From NCBI GenBank assembly GCA_001799675.1, contig MGTX01000029.1:1-54541 (forward strand): 54,541 bases of DNA, in the 5' to 3' direction. The position numbers and the translations under genes were made by a program. Positions 1-8,727 of this stretch are shown in pieces (positions within the stretch are counted from its first letter, which is position 1; every line of letters begins with the position of its first letter). The notes beneath the pieces were generated by a model. The model saw nothing but the letters and a program-made list of their open reading frames with translations. It was not told where the DNA came from and did no database searches. Origin of the DNA: Elusimicrobia bacterium GWA2_66_18 (lineage in GTDB: Bacteria > Elusimicrobiota > Elusimicrobia > UBA1565 > UBA9628).

Positions 1-79
1 GGGGCCGCGGGGACGCTGTAGTGGCTAAGAGCCCCGAAAGTCAGGCCTGATCGCAGAGATTCTTTCCCTTTTCGCCGAC

Positions 80-2728
80 GTGGGGAACGCCTCCAACTTG
101 ATACTCGACCCCACAACGGCCAGATACTACCTCGCCGGCGAGATCATCACGACGCTTCCGGTCCTGAGCGAATATATTGGCCAGGAGAGGGGCCTCGGCA
201 TGGGCATGGCGGCCGGGCGGATGTTCCCGGCGCAGAAGACGAACTTGATCCTGCTGCGCGGCAAGGTTCTCGCGGCCGACGAGGCGAAAGACAAGGGCTT
301 TGATTTCGCCTTGCGGGCGAAACCGGACCTCAAGCCCAGGCTGGATGGTCCCATTGGGCGCTGCGGGGAGGCCGTCCGCGCATTCCAGGATGTCGTCCAG
401 AAGGAATTCATAGAACCGAGTCGAGTCGACATCGAGCCTCAGGCATATTTTCCCGTCGCCACCAGGGCCGTCGACACCGTCTTCGAGCTCTATGACCGGG
501 TGGCGTCCGAGCTGGACGCCATTCTGGCGGCACACATCGCGGGTTATGTTAGCAAGAGAAACCTCGTCGTAGCCGTTTCGCTGGCGGCTCTGTTCATCGC
601 GGTCTTTCTCTTCATCGCCTTCCATATATCCGTGAAATTCGCCGTTTTGGACATGGTCCGCCTGGCCGAGAGCCTGTCATCCGGCGATTCGAGCGTCCGG
701 CTGAAAGCGACGTCGCATGACGAGTTGGGCGATCTGGCGCGGTATCTCAATAAGACGGCGTCGCGGGTCGGGCAGCTTATCGATATGCTGAATCTGCGCC
801 GCAAGTACGCGGAGACCATCATCGCAAGCATGCCGGTGGGGATCATCGTGCTTCGCGGCAACTTGATCGTTGTCCGGACCAACCGGGCGCTGCGCGAAAC
901 GTTCGGGCTCGAAGAAAGCGCCGCGGCCGGGCGACCCCTTGAAGACGTCCTGCCCGTCGCCGGGCTTCGGGAGGCGGCCCTCGACGTCATCGCGACCGGA
1001 ATGATGCAGCATGCCTTCCGTCTCGAAGCGATCGGGGGAGATGGGGCCCGCCGCCCGTTGCGGGTGACCATCGTTAAAACACGCCTTGCGGAAGGCGAAG
1101 GAGAAGAAGGCAAGGGAGAAGAACAATACGGCGCGCTGATCGTCGTCGTGGAGGACGTCTCCGAGGAAGAGCGGCTCAAGGGACTCGCGGACGCCGCGGA
1201 GCGGAGCTATCGCAACGTGGTGGACAACGCCGTCGACGGGATCGTGGTCATGGACCAAGACGGGCGCATCTCGTCGTTCAACCGCGCGGCCGAGCGGCTG
1301 TTCGGCTACGAGCGCGCCCAAGCGCTCGGCCGGCCGGTCACCATGCTCATACCCGAGAAGTACCGTCAGGCGCATGAGGAGGGCCTCGCCCGCTATATCC
1401 GGACGCGCCGACCCCGCATGCTGGGTTCCACGGCCTCCCTCGAAGGGCTCCGCAAGAACGGCGCGGTCTTCCCCATCGAACTCTCGGTCAGCGCGCACGA
1501 CGTGGACGGCAAGACGGTGTTCACCGGCATCGTCCGCGACGTGACCGAGCGCCTCCGGATGGAGCAGGCGCTGCGCAACCGGGAGACGCAGCTGCGCCAG
1601 TCGCAGAAGATGGAGGCGGTCGGAAGGCTCGCCGGCGGGGTCGCCCACGACTTCAACAACCTGCTGACCACCATCTTGAGCTGCAGCGACTTTCTTCTAC
1701 GAAATCTCAAGCCCGACGACGCCAACAGGGCCGACGTCCTGGAGATCGAATCCGCTGGCAACCGCGCGGCCGCCCTCACCAAGCAGATTCTGGCCTTCGG
1801 CCGCAAACAGATGCTCCAGTCCCAGCGCATGGACCTCAACGCCATGGTCAACGAGATGCAGGGCATGCTGCGGCGGCTCATCGGCGAGGACATCGAGCTG
1901 TCGATCCTGCCCTGCGAGAAGCCCTTGATCATCGACGCGGACCGGGGGCAGGCCGGGCAGGTCATCATGAACCTGGTCGTCAACGCCAGGGACGCCATGC
2001 CGAACGGCGGCAAGATCGTCATCGAGACCGCGCCCGTCGATTTCGATGAGGAGTACGTCCACCGGCACGGCGCTATTCCCCCCGGCGCCTACGCCGCGCT
2101 GGCCGTCAGCGACACCGGCTGCGGCATGAGCGAGGCCGTCCAGTCCCATCTGTTCGAGCCCTTCTTCACCACCAAGGAAACCGGCAAGGGGACGGGCCTC
2201 GGCCTTGCCACGGTCCACGGCATCATCGCTCAAAGCCGCGGCCACGTCACGGTCTACAGCAAGGAGGGGCGCGGGACCACCTTCAAGATATACCTGCCGA
2301 GGTCCGGCGGGCAGGCCGAAAACGGAGGATCGGCGGCTCAGCAAGCCGAGCTGCCGAAGGGTTCGGGGACGGTCCTCCTCGTGGAGGATGAAGCGTCCGT
2401 CCGCGAGGTGGCGCGCCGGGCGCTCGCGCTCAACGGGTTCACGGTCATCGCCACCGGAGACCCCCTGGAGGCGCTCGCCGTCTGCGGGCGCCTGAAGGAG
2501 CCCATCCGGCTGCTGATTACGGACATGATCATGCCCAAGCTCAACGGGCTGGAGCTGGCCCGGAAGGTGAAGGCCATGCGGCCCGATATCCAGACGCTCT
2601 ACATGTCGGGCTACACCGAGCACGCCGTCTTGGAGCAGGGCGGCAAGGAGATGGAAGGGGCGTTCCTACAGAAGCCGTTCATGCCGCGCGCATTCTTGGA
2701 AAAAATCCACGAGATATTGCGCGCGTGA
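80..2728 (+). CDS. PAS-containing hybrid sensor histidine kinase with C-terminal receiver (5' end disrupted or incomplete)
   Basis: A membrane sensor kinase expected to autophosphorylate on His and pass the phosphate to its own receiver. The first ~155 residues look like a chemoreceptor-type helical sensor (NASNLILDP, then RYYL). One membrane helix follows at ~161-183, then HAMP (~185-235), two PAS domains (~242-365 and ~375-495), an H-box with His523 in GGVAHDFNNLL, an ATPase domain (DTGCGM, GTGLGLATVHG) and a receiver from ~762 with phospho-acceptor Asp815 (LLITDMIMPK). GTG at 80 is only the first possible start. Sensor-like sequence continues upstream in this frame (LIAEILSLFADVG) to an in-frame TAA at 26-28, and the expected first membrane helix is absent. 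The true N-terminus is therefore outside the window or lost to a frameshift. The signal sensed is unknown. Confidence 0.88.
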   Translation: MGNASNLILDPTTARYYLAGEIITTLPVLSEYIGQERGLGMGMAAGRMFPAQKTNLILLRGKVLAADEAKDKGFDFALRAKPDLKPRLDGPIGRCGEAVRAFQDVVQKEFIEPSRVDIEPQAYFPVATRAVDTVFELYDRVASELDAILAAHIAGYVSKRNLVVAVSLAALFIAVFLFIAFHISVKFAVLDMVRLAESLSSGDSSVRLKATSHDELGDLARYLNKTASRVGQLIDMLNLRRKYAETIIASMPVGIIVLRGNLIVVRTNRALRETFGLEESAAAGRPLEDVLPVAGLREAALDVIATGMMQHAFRLEAIGGDGARRPLRVTIVKTRLAEGEGEEGKGEEQYGALIVVVEDVSEEERLKGLADAAERSYRNVVDNAVDGIVVMDQDGRISSFNRAAERLFGYERAQALGRPVTMLIPEKYRQAHEEGLARYIRTRRPRMLGSTASLEGLRKNGAVFPIELSVSAHDVDGKTVFTGIVRDVTERLRMEQALRNRETQLRQSQKMEAVGRLAGGVAHDFNNLLTTILSCSDFLLRNLKPDDANRADVLEIESAGNRAAALTKQILAFGRKQMLQSQRMDLNAMVNEMQGMLRRLIGEDIELSILPCEKPLIIDADRGQAGQVIMNLVVNARDAMPNGGKIVIETAPVDFDEEYVHRHGAIPPGAYAALAVSDTGCGMSEAVQSHLFEPFFTTKETGKGTGLGLATVHGIIAQSRGHVTVYSKEGRGTTFKIYLPRSGGQAENGGSAAQQAELPKGSGTVLLVEDEASVREVARRALALNGFTVIATGDPLEALAVCGRLKEPIRLLITDMIMPKLNGLELARKVKAMRPDIQTLYMSGYTEHAVLEQGGKEMEGAFLQKPFMPRAFLEKIHEILRA

Positions 2729-2840
2729 TCCCGGAGGCGGGACGGCGCGGGCTTGGTCCGCGCGTCGGTGAAATCGGAGACGACGGCCGCGATCGGCGCC
2801 AACAGTTGCCAGGCGTCCTGTCCCCCGTGTCGGCGCACTG

Positions 2841-3014
2841 TTCGCGATCCTGCGCGCCAATCCCTTCCAGAATCCGCCTCCTTACGAAAGGCTCGTGGGA
2901 GACCTCGACGACGATTATTCGAGACGCATCAACATCATGCACCGACTCGTCTACCAAGTCTTCAAAACCGAGCGGACGGTGAAGATCTTGCGGATGTGGA
3001 CCCACTACGAATAG
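2841..3014 (+). pseudogene. YoeB/Txe-family toxin, 3' remnant
   Basis: This 57-codon frame matches the C-terminal two thirds of YoeB/Txe mRNA-interferase toxins: NPFQNPPPYERLVGDL, then SRRIN, HRLVYQV, and the family's terminal MWTHYE directly before TAG. The frame has a TGA at 2769 and no ATG, GTG or TTG that would give a normal ~85-residue protein. No antitoxin gene lies beside it. I read it as a decayed toxin-antitoxin module. The rest of the 2729-3131 gap shows no gene. Confidence 0.75.
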
Positions 3015-3131
3015 TCGAATCTGCCTGCGGAACTGGGTCTTGAATAATCCCGGCGTCCGCATTACAATATGACTGTAATGACATAGGTTAGCAGAAGCGA
3101 TTATGTGGTCGCGCGGTGCGGGAGGCGGCAG

Positions 3132-3530
3132 ATGCGAGATGACGACGTGTGCAGGCCCAGGGTCGTGGTCGTGGATGATGAAGTCGACTTCTTGAGGCTC
3201 GTCGAGCACTGGCTGAAGCCGAAGTTCGCGGTGACCTGCCTGACGGGCGGAGTGGACACGTGCGAGGAGGTCACGGCTCTCGAGCCGGACCTAGTGATCA
3301 TGGACATCCACATGCCGGAGCGCGGCGGGTTTCCGATCAGCCGGCAATTGCGCAACACGAGCGGGTTCGAGGACCTGCCGGTGATCTTCCTGACCGGCTC
3401 GAAGGACGAAAAGGATTTCATCCACTACCTTGACTTCGGAGGCGGCTGCCGCTTCCTGACGAAGCCGATCACGGGCAAGGCGCTACGGAAGGCCGTGTCC
3501 GAGGAACTCGGACTGGAGATGGTCGGCTAG
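3132..3530 (+). CDS. single-domain response regulator (receiver only)
   Basis: A 132-residue stand-alone receiver domain: acidic pair DD at residues 15-16 after VVVV, phospho-acceptor Asp58 in LVIMDIHMPE, Thr in FLTGS and Lys in LTKPI. There is no DNA-binding or enzymatic output domain, so it probably works as a phosphorelay intermediate or by protein contact. ATG 3132 is chosen over the GTG at 3105 because GGAGG at 3121-3125 lies six bases before it. The nearest kinase is the hybrid kinase upstream, which may be its partner. It converges on recQ, and the two stop codons overlap. Confidence 0.88.
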   Translation: MRDDDVCRPRVVVVDDEVDFLRLVEHWLKPKFAVTCLTGGVDTCEEVTALEPDLVIMDIHMPERGGFPISRQLRNTSGFEDLPVIFLTGSKDEKDFIHYLDFGGGCRFLTKPITGKALRKAVSEELGLEMVG

Positions 3531-5041
3531 CCGTCGCGCAGGGCGGAGAGGAATATCTCTCCGTACTCGACCCACTTCTTGGGTCCCACGCCGGAGACGG
3601 CGCGCATTTCGCCCTCGTTTCTGGGCAGGCGCGCGGCCATCTCCATGAGCGTGGAGTCGTTGAAGACCATGTAGGCGGGCACGCGGCGCGCGGCGGCCAG
3701 CGACTTGCGAAGGGCCTTCAGTCGGGAGAAGAGCGGCGAGCCGGCTGAGGCGGCGGCGGATGTCGAGGGCGCGCGGGAGCCATAGGCCCGCTTGGCCGCG
3801 ACCTCGGGGGCCGCGGCCACGGGGTCGAGCCCGGCGCACACGTCGCAGGACGCGGCGCACGACGCGATCTCCTCGCCGAGATGGCGGGCCAGGATCTGGT
3901 GGCGGCAGATGCGGCGCTCCAGGGCGCGGAACATCTCGCGCGCCTTTTCCCGGTGCCACTCGGCCAGGGCCGGGGGCAGGTCGCCCGTCATCCGCTCGTA
4001 GCCGATCACGTCCGCCCAGGAATAGAAGGCCACGCAGTCGCTGGGCGCGCCGTCGCGGCCCGCGCGCCCCGCCTCCTGCACGTAGGCTTCCATCGAGCGG
4101 GGCATGTCGCGGTGGATGACGAAGCGCACGTCCGGCTTGTCGATGCCCATGCCGAAGGCCACGGTGGCCACGATGACGTCGGCCTCGTCGCGTTTGAAGG
4201 CGTCCTGGACGCGCTCGCGCTCCTCGGAAGGCATGCCCGCGTGGTAGGCCAGGGCCTTGACCCCGCGCCCGGAGAGGAACTCGGCCATGGACTCCACCGA
4301 GCGTCGCGAGAGGCAGTAGACGATGCCGCTCTCGCCGGCGCGGGCGCGCACGAGGCGCAGAACCGCGTTTCTGGTGTCGTTGACGGTCCCGGCCCGGGGG
4401 CCGGCGCGCTCGCCCGCCTTGAGATAGGCGGACAGTCTTAAGTTCGGACGAAAGCCCGAGCCGCGCACGCGCAGGGGGTCCTCCATGGAGAGCTGCGACA
4501 CGATGTCGTTGGTGACCTGGGGCGTGGCCGTGGCGGTCAGGGCCAAGACGGGGGCGCGGAAGCGTTCCTTTAGACCTTTCAGGTTCCGATACGCGGGCCG
4601 GAAGTCGTGGCCCCACTGGCTGATGCAATGAGCCTCGTCGACCGCGACGAGCGAGAGCTTGGTATCGGCGAGCGCGGCCCCGGCGCCGGCCTCCAGGCCC
4701 TCGGGGGCGGCGTAGACCAACTCGTAGTCCCCGCGCTTGAGCCCTGCGACGCGGGCGCGGCGCTCGTCCGGCGACAGGCTCGAGTTGAGGAAGGTCGCGC
4801 GCAGACCCACGCTGGCGGCGGCGTCCACCTGGTCCTTCATGAGGGAGATGAGCGGGCTGACCACGAGCGTAGTCCCGCCTCCCACGCGCGCCGGGATCTG
4901 GTAGGTCAGCGACTTGCCCGCGCCCGTCGACATGACGGCCACGCAGTCGCGCCCCGCCAGCACGGCCGCGATGACCTCCCTCTGGCCCGGGCGGAAGGAG
5001 GGGTAGCCGAAGACTTCATTGAGGGCCTGCTCGGGCGTCAC
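3527..5041 (-). CDS. recQ: ATP-dependent DNA helicase RecQ, short form
   Basis: A superfamily 2 3'-5' DNA helicase for recombination and replication-fork repair. It shows the RecQ N-terminal motif (FGYPSFRPGQ), Walker A (STGAGKS, Lys43), DEAH (VDEAHCISQWGHDFRP) and motif VI (QEAGRAGRDG). A zinc-binding cluster follows (a Cys in CRHQ, then SCAASCDVC). An HRDC domain occupies the last ~70 residues. At 504 residues it is ~100 shorter than typical RecQ, because the winged-helix RQC segment between the zinc cluster and HRDC appears to be missing. GTG 5041 is chosen because homology starts there and a TATGAT box lies six bases upstream. Confidence 0.93.
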   Translation of the reverse strand: MTPEQALNEVFGYPSFRPGQREVIAAVLAGRDCVAVMSTGAGKSLTYQIPARVGGGTTLVVSPLISLMKDQVDAAASVGLRATFLNSSLSPDERRARVAGLKRGDYELVYAAPEGLEAGAGAALADTKLSLVAVDEAHCISQWGHDFRPAYRNLKGLKERFRAPVLALTATATPQVTNDIVSQLSMEDPLRVRGSGFRPNLRLSAYLKAGERAGPRAGTVNDTRNAVLRLVRARAGESGIVYCLSRRSVESMAEFLSGRGVKALAYHAGMPSEERERVQDAFKRDEADVIVATVAFGMGIDKPDVRFVIHRDMPRSMEAYVQEAGRAGRDGAPSDCVAFYSWADVIGYERMTGDLPPALAEWHREKAREMFRALERRICRHQILARHLGEEIASCAASCDVCAGLDPVAAAPEVAAKRAYGSRAPSTSAAASAGSPLFSRLKALRKSLAAARRVPAYMVFNDSTLMEMAARLPRNEGEMRAVSGVGPKKWVEYGEIFLSALRDG

Positions 5042-5053
5042 GCCTCCATCATA
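5042..5053 (-). promoter_or_regulatory. recQ -10 box, leaderless arrangement
   Basis: On the minus strand TATGAT occupies 5053-5048, and six bases separate it from GTG at 5041. A transcription start seven bases after the box would be the first base of the start codon. The GGAGG inside the six-base gap is too close to GTG to act as a normal ribosome-binding site. Confidence 0.55.
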
Positions 5054-5130
5054 GGAAATCGACCGGCCCTCATGGGCGCCTCCAAAATAAGCAGGAGGCT
5101 GTGCGCTCCTGCCGGGCGCGGCCGGCTTTC

Positions 5131-5250
5131 TTGAAATGGCGCGACGGGTCCTGTCGGCGGGGGGCCCATCGCCCCTCTGCGCGCCGTCGCCTATCGGCGC
5201 CGTTCGCGCACCCGGGGCGATCCCACCCCCGCCACCACCCGTCGCGCTCA
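5131..5250 (-). repeat. left arm of the recQ-ppk inverted repeat
   Basis: This arm reads TTGAAATGGCGCGACGGGT at its left end and CACCCGTCGCGCTCA at its right end, so it is itself palindromic. It is an inverted, imperfect copy of 5404-5510. Similarity weakens but continues outward to the recQ -10 box at 5048. No protein is plausibly encoded, and the layout resembles REP/BIME-type or miniature mobile repeats. Confidence 0.7.
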
Positions 5251-5403
5251 GGGAAGCCGACCGCGCCCTCAGTTCCACATGTCATCCCGCCGCCCATTGA
5301 GGCGCGCCGCTCGCAGCCGTATCTCCTGCGCTTCCGGTTGGTGCTCACCCGCGCGTGCAAGCCGCTGAAAGCACGTGACTGCTCCGAGGGCTTGGCCTGC
5401 TCC

Positions 5404-5510
5404 TTGAGCGCGACGGGTGGCGGCGATGGGTCGGATCGGGCGGGTGCGAGCGAAGCGAGCAGAGCCCGATGGGCCCCATCGCCGACAGGACCCGCCGCGC
5501 TATCTCAAGA
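5404..5510 (+). repeat. right arm of the recQ-ppk inverted repeat; near-palindrome
   Basis: TTGAGCGCGACGGGTGG at 5404-5420 continues to GGCGATGGG and can pair with CCCATCGCC at 5475-5483 and the following segment ending TCAA at 5508. This makes a long imperfect hairpin. The same sequence occurs inverted at 5131-5250. Similarity continues outward to CTATCATGGG at 5586-5595, the counterpart of CTATGATGGA before recQ. The 5251-5403 spacer contains no recognisable feature. Confidence 0.7.
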
Positions 5511-5606
5511 GAGCAGGCCAAGCCCGGTCAGGCGCGCCTACTTTCAAGGGGTGCCGCCCCCATGGGCCCGCCGCGGTCAAAAACGCTATCATGGGCGTGA
5601 GGCCGC

Positions 5607-7730
5607 ATGACCCGATCCAAGATCCAGCCCATCCGCATCGACGAGGGACCTTCCGCCGCGCCGAAGGCCCAGCTCGCGGGCCTGCGAGCCTCCGAGCGCT
5701 TCTTCAACCGCGACCTGTCGTGGCTGGCCTTCAACGACCGCGTGCTCTCCGAGGCCGCCGACCCCACGGTTCCCTCGCTGGAGCGTCTGCGTTTTGCGAC
5801 CATCGTCAGCTCCAACCTCGACGAGTTCTTCATGGTGCGCGTGGCCGAGGTCGCCAAGGTGGCGCGCCGCAGCTCCCAGCACCGTTTCCTCGACGGCATG
5901 AGCGCGCGCCAGGCCCTCGCCCAGATCCGCGAGCACGCCCTGCGGCAGAAGTCCCGCCAGGCCGTGGTCCTCCAGGACGTCCTGGCCGCGCTCAAGGCCG
6001 ACGGCATCGAGGTTCTGGCCGAGTTCCTCGATGAGAAGGGCCCGGACGCCGAGATACAGGAGCGCCTGCCCAGGCTGCGCACGGTCGTGCGGCGCTACCC
6101 GGAGCCGCCCCCGCCTCTGGTCAGCGAGCGCATCCACGTCTTCGTGCGCTTCCCGCGCGAGTACGCCATCGTCACCATCGAGGAGCGCGACGCGCGCCTC
6201 GTCTCCCTGTCGACCAAGGACGGCACACGCCGCTACGCCCTGCTCGAACGCTGGATTGCCGACCGCGCCGAGGACCTTTTCTGCGACCGCGAGGTCATCG
6301 AGACCTTCCCCTTCAAGATCATCCGCGACGCCGACCTCCGGTGGCGTCCGGACGACGAGGGGAGCCTGGAGGATCAAATCCTGGAGGCCGTCCAACGCCG
6401 CCTGAGCGCCAAGGTCGCGCGGCTGGAGGTGGACTCCCCCTCCTACTCCGAGGGCGCCCTCTTCCTGGCGACGGCGCTGGGTCTGGACTCTTCGGCCCTG
6501 TACCGCTTCGACCTGCCCTTGGACCTGCGCACCCTGGCGCGCATCGAGGCGACCAAGCCGGGCCAGCGCTATCCTCCCATCGAGCCCCAGGTGCCGGCTC
6601 CCTTTCGCAGCCCCTCCTCGACCTTCGAGGTCGTGCGGCGCAAGGATATCCTTCTCCACCATCCTTATGATTCCTTCGACATCGTGGTGAAGTTCCTGGA
6701 GGCCGCGGCGCAGGACGCGGGCGTCAGGCGGATCTACCACACCCTCTATCGCACCAGCCAGGACTCGCCGATCATGGGCGCCCTCAAGCTGGCGGCCGCC
6801 AATGGAAAGAAGGTCACGGCCTACGTCGAGATCAAGGCCCGCTTCGACGAGTTGAACAACCTGCGCTGGGCCGAGGAGCTCCGGAAGTCGGGCGTGCGCG
6901 TGGTGCGCCACTTGGGCCGCTTCAAGGTCCATTCCAAGGTCACGGCGGTCGCGCGCGAGGAGAACGGCGCCGAAGTCATCTACTCCCACCTCGGCACCGG
7001 CAACTATCATCCCGTCACCGCGCGTCAGTACACGGACCTGGGCCTGCTCACGGCCGACCCGGGCCTGGGGCGCGAGGCTCTCTCCTATTTCGAGTCCCTG
7101 GACAAAGGCCGCCGCCCCGAGGGGTTTCTGGAACTCCTCGTGGCTCCCGTGAACCTCCACGACGAAATGCTCCGCCTCATCCGCGAGGAGACGCGCAACC
7201 AGAAGTCCGGCGCGCGCGGCCGCATCATCGCCAAGATGAACTCCCTCCAGGACCCCGAGCTCGTCGAGGCTCTCTATGAGGCGTCCAACGCGGGCGTGAA
7301 GATCGACCTGCTCGTGCGCGGCATCTGTTGCCTGCGTCCCGGCATCGCGGGCATGTCCGAGAACATCCGCGTGGTGAGCGTCGTCGACCGCTTCCTCGAG
7401 CACAGCCGCATCTACTACTTCCGCGCAGGCGGCGTCCGCAAGATCTACCTTTCCAGCGCCGACTGGATGCCGCGCAACTTTTACTCGCGCTACGAGGTCG
7501 CCTTTCCCGTGAAGGATGCGACCCTCAAGCGCTACATCCATGACACCATCCTGGGCAAGGGGCTGGCCGACAACCAGAAGGCCTGGATGCTCAAACCCGA
7601 CGGCTCCTACGCCCGCGTGCACGCCGGGCCGGCGACGTCCCCTGTGCGCTCTCAGGCCTTCTTCGAGGCCCTGGCGCGCTCAGATTATAGGGACACGGCT
7701 CTTGAACAGAGGACGAAGGTCGCAGCCTAG
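5607..7730 (+). CDS. ppk1: polyphosphate kinase 1
   Basis: PPK1 polymerises the terminal phosphate of ATP into inorganic polyphosphate, reversibly, through a phospho-histidine. At 707 residues it is normal length. It begins with the family's N-terminal signature (FFNRDLSWLAFNDRVL, then SNLDEFFMVRV). It carries the catalytic segment YSHLGTGNYH with the phospho-accepting His, preceded by the FKVHSKV strand, and the C-terminal phospholipase-D-like half (NFYSRYEVAFPV). A TATCAT box at 5587-5592 lies 14 bases before ATG, implying a very short leader. It heads a phosphate-related neighbourhood (CYTH, SixA, PiT, DUF47). Its stop overlaps the convergent epimerase gene. Confidence 0.96.
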   Translation: MTRSKIQPIRIDEGPSAAPKAQLAGLRASERFFNRDLSWLAFNDRVLSEAADPTVPSLERLRFATIVSSNLDEFFMVRVAEVAKVARRSSQHRFLDGMSARQALAQIREHALRQKSRQAVVLQDVLAALKADGIEVLAEFLDEKGPDAEIQERLPRLRTVVRRYPEPPPPLVSERIHVFVRFPREYAIVTIEERDARLVSLSTKDGTRRYALLERWIADRAEDLFCDREVIETFPFKIIRDADLRWRPDDEGSLEDQILEAVQRRLSAKVARLEVDSPSYSEGALFLATALGLDSSALYRFDLPLDLRTLARIEATKPGQRYPPIEPQVPAPFRSPSSTFEVVRRKDILLHHPYDSFDIVVKFLEAAAQDAGVRRIYHTLYRTSQDSPIMGALKLAAANGKKVTAYVEIKARFDELNNLRWAEELRKSGVRVVRHLGRFKVHSKVTAVAREENGAEVIYSHLGTGNYHPVTARQYTDLGLLTADPGLGREALSYFESLDKGRRPEGFLELLVAPVNLHDEMLRLIREETRNQKSGARGRIIAKMNSLQDPELVEALYEASNAGVKIDLLVRGICCLRPGIAGMSENIRVVSVVDRFLEHSRIYYFRAGGVRKIYLSSADWMPRNFYSRYEVAFPVKDATLKRYIHDTILGKGLADNQKAWMLKPDGSYARVHAGPATSPVRSQAFFEALARSDYRDTALEQRTKVAA

Positions 7731-8647
7731 GAGACGCTGGGCAGGGAAACCTCCGCCTCCCATTGAGCCAGCAGGGCCTCGGCGCACTTCGCCGCCGGCG
7801 CCATCTTCGGCTGCCAGCCCAGCTCCCATTTCGCCTTTTCGCTGGAAACCCGCTGGTCTAACGTCAGGGCGTCGACCATAGGTCCCAAGGCGCGGCGCGC
7901 CTCCTCGATCGGCCAGTCCAGGACCTCGCCTCCCCCCGCTGCCTCGACGAAGGCTTCGGCGACCTTCCGGACCGTCTCGGCCGCGCCGTTCGTGGCGTGG
8001 TAGATGCTCCGTTGCGGGCGGCGCTCAAGGACGAGACGATAGAGTTCGACCAAGTCGTCGAGGTAGACCGAGGCCCAGCAGTTCGAGCCGTTCTTGACGA
8101 GGCGGATCTTGCGGTCCGTGAGGAGGGACTGGAACATCATGCCGTAGAGCCCCCCGCGTCCGCCATACACGCAGCCGGGCCGCACCACCGCGGCCGACAG
8201 GCCGTCGCCGGCGGCGGCGAGGACCGTTTTCTCGATTGCGGGACGCCAGCCCACGATCTCAGGAGGGGCGAGCGGAGCCTCCTCGTCGAGAGGCCGGTCC
8301 CGGGAGTCGCCGAGGACCCAGACCCCGGAGGTGTAGATGAAGAGCCGCGGCGCGCCGGCGGACTTCGCCGAGCGGAGCATGCCCTCCACGGCGCCTCGGT
8401 CGATCTCTGCGGCCCGCTTGCCGAACTCGAAGCCGAGGTGGATGAGAGCCTCGCAGCCTTCCGCCTCCCGCCGCCACGAGTCCGGCTGGCTTAAGTCGCC
8501 GACGACGGGGTGCAAGCCGCGCTCCCGTAGTCGCGTCATTTTAGCGGCGTCGCGCGTGAGCGCGACGACCTCATGGCCGCCGGCTCTCAATCTGCGCGCC
8601 AAGGCCGAGCCGATATATCCCGTCGCTCCCGTCAAGAAGATCCTCAT
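7727..8647 (-). CDS. NAD(P)-dependent epimerase/dehydratase (atypical SDR)
   Basis: A 306-residue extended or atypical short-chain dehydrogenase. The nucleotide-binding TGATGYIGSALARRL is at the very N-terminus. VVGDLSQPDS follows, with an AGAP..FIYTSG strand and then VVRPGCVYGG. The usual active-site Tyr-x3-Lys is not intact: the Lys is found in PAIEK, but the Tyr position is Pro. The substrate is unknown. A leadered start is supported by GGAGGTGGGTC directly before ATG at 8647. The 80-bp gap to the CYTH gene is AT-rich and probably holds its promoter. Confidence 0.88.
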   Translation of the reverse strand: MRIFLTGATGYIGSALARRLRAGGHEVVALTRDAAKMTRLRERGLHPVVGDLSQPDSWRREAEGCEALIHLGFEFGKRAAEIDRGAVEGMLRSAKSAGAPRLFIYTSGVWVLGDSRDRPLDEEAPLAPPEIVGWRPAIEKTVLAAAGDGLSAAVVRPGCVYGGRGGLYGMMFQSLLTDRKIRLVKNGSNCWASVYLDDLVELYRLVLERRPQRSIYHATNGAAETVRKVAEAFVEAAGGGEVLDWPIEEARRALGPMVDALTLDQRVSSEKAKWELGWQPKMAPAAKCAEALLAQWEAEVSLPSVS

Positions 8648-8727
8648 GACCCACCTCCAGGCGCATCCAATGCTTATGTCATATTTGTAATTAAAGTATA
8701 CCCCCGCTCCGGCGGCAATGCAAGGGT

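Noticed and set aside
5589..7622. 677-codon open frame antisense to ppk
   Set aside because: It lies wholly opposite a clear PPK1 gene, has the Arg/Ala/Gly-rich make-up of a high-G+C shadow frame and matches no family.
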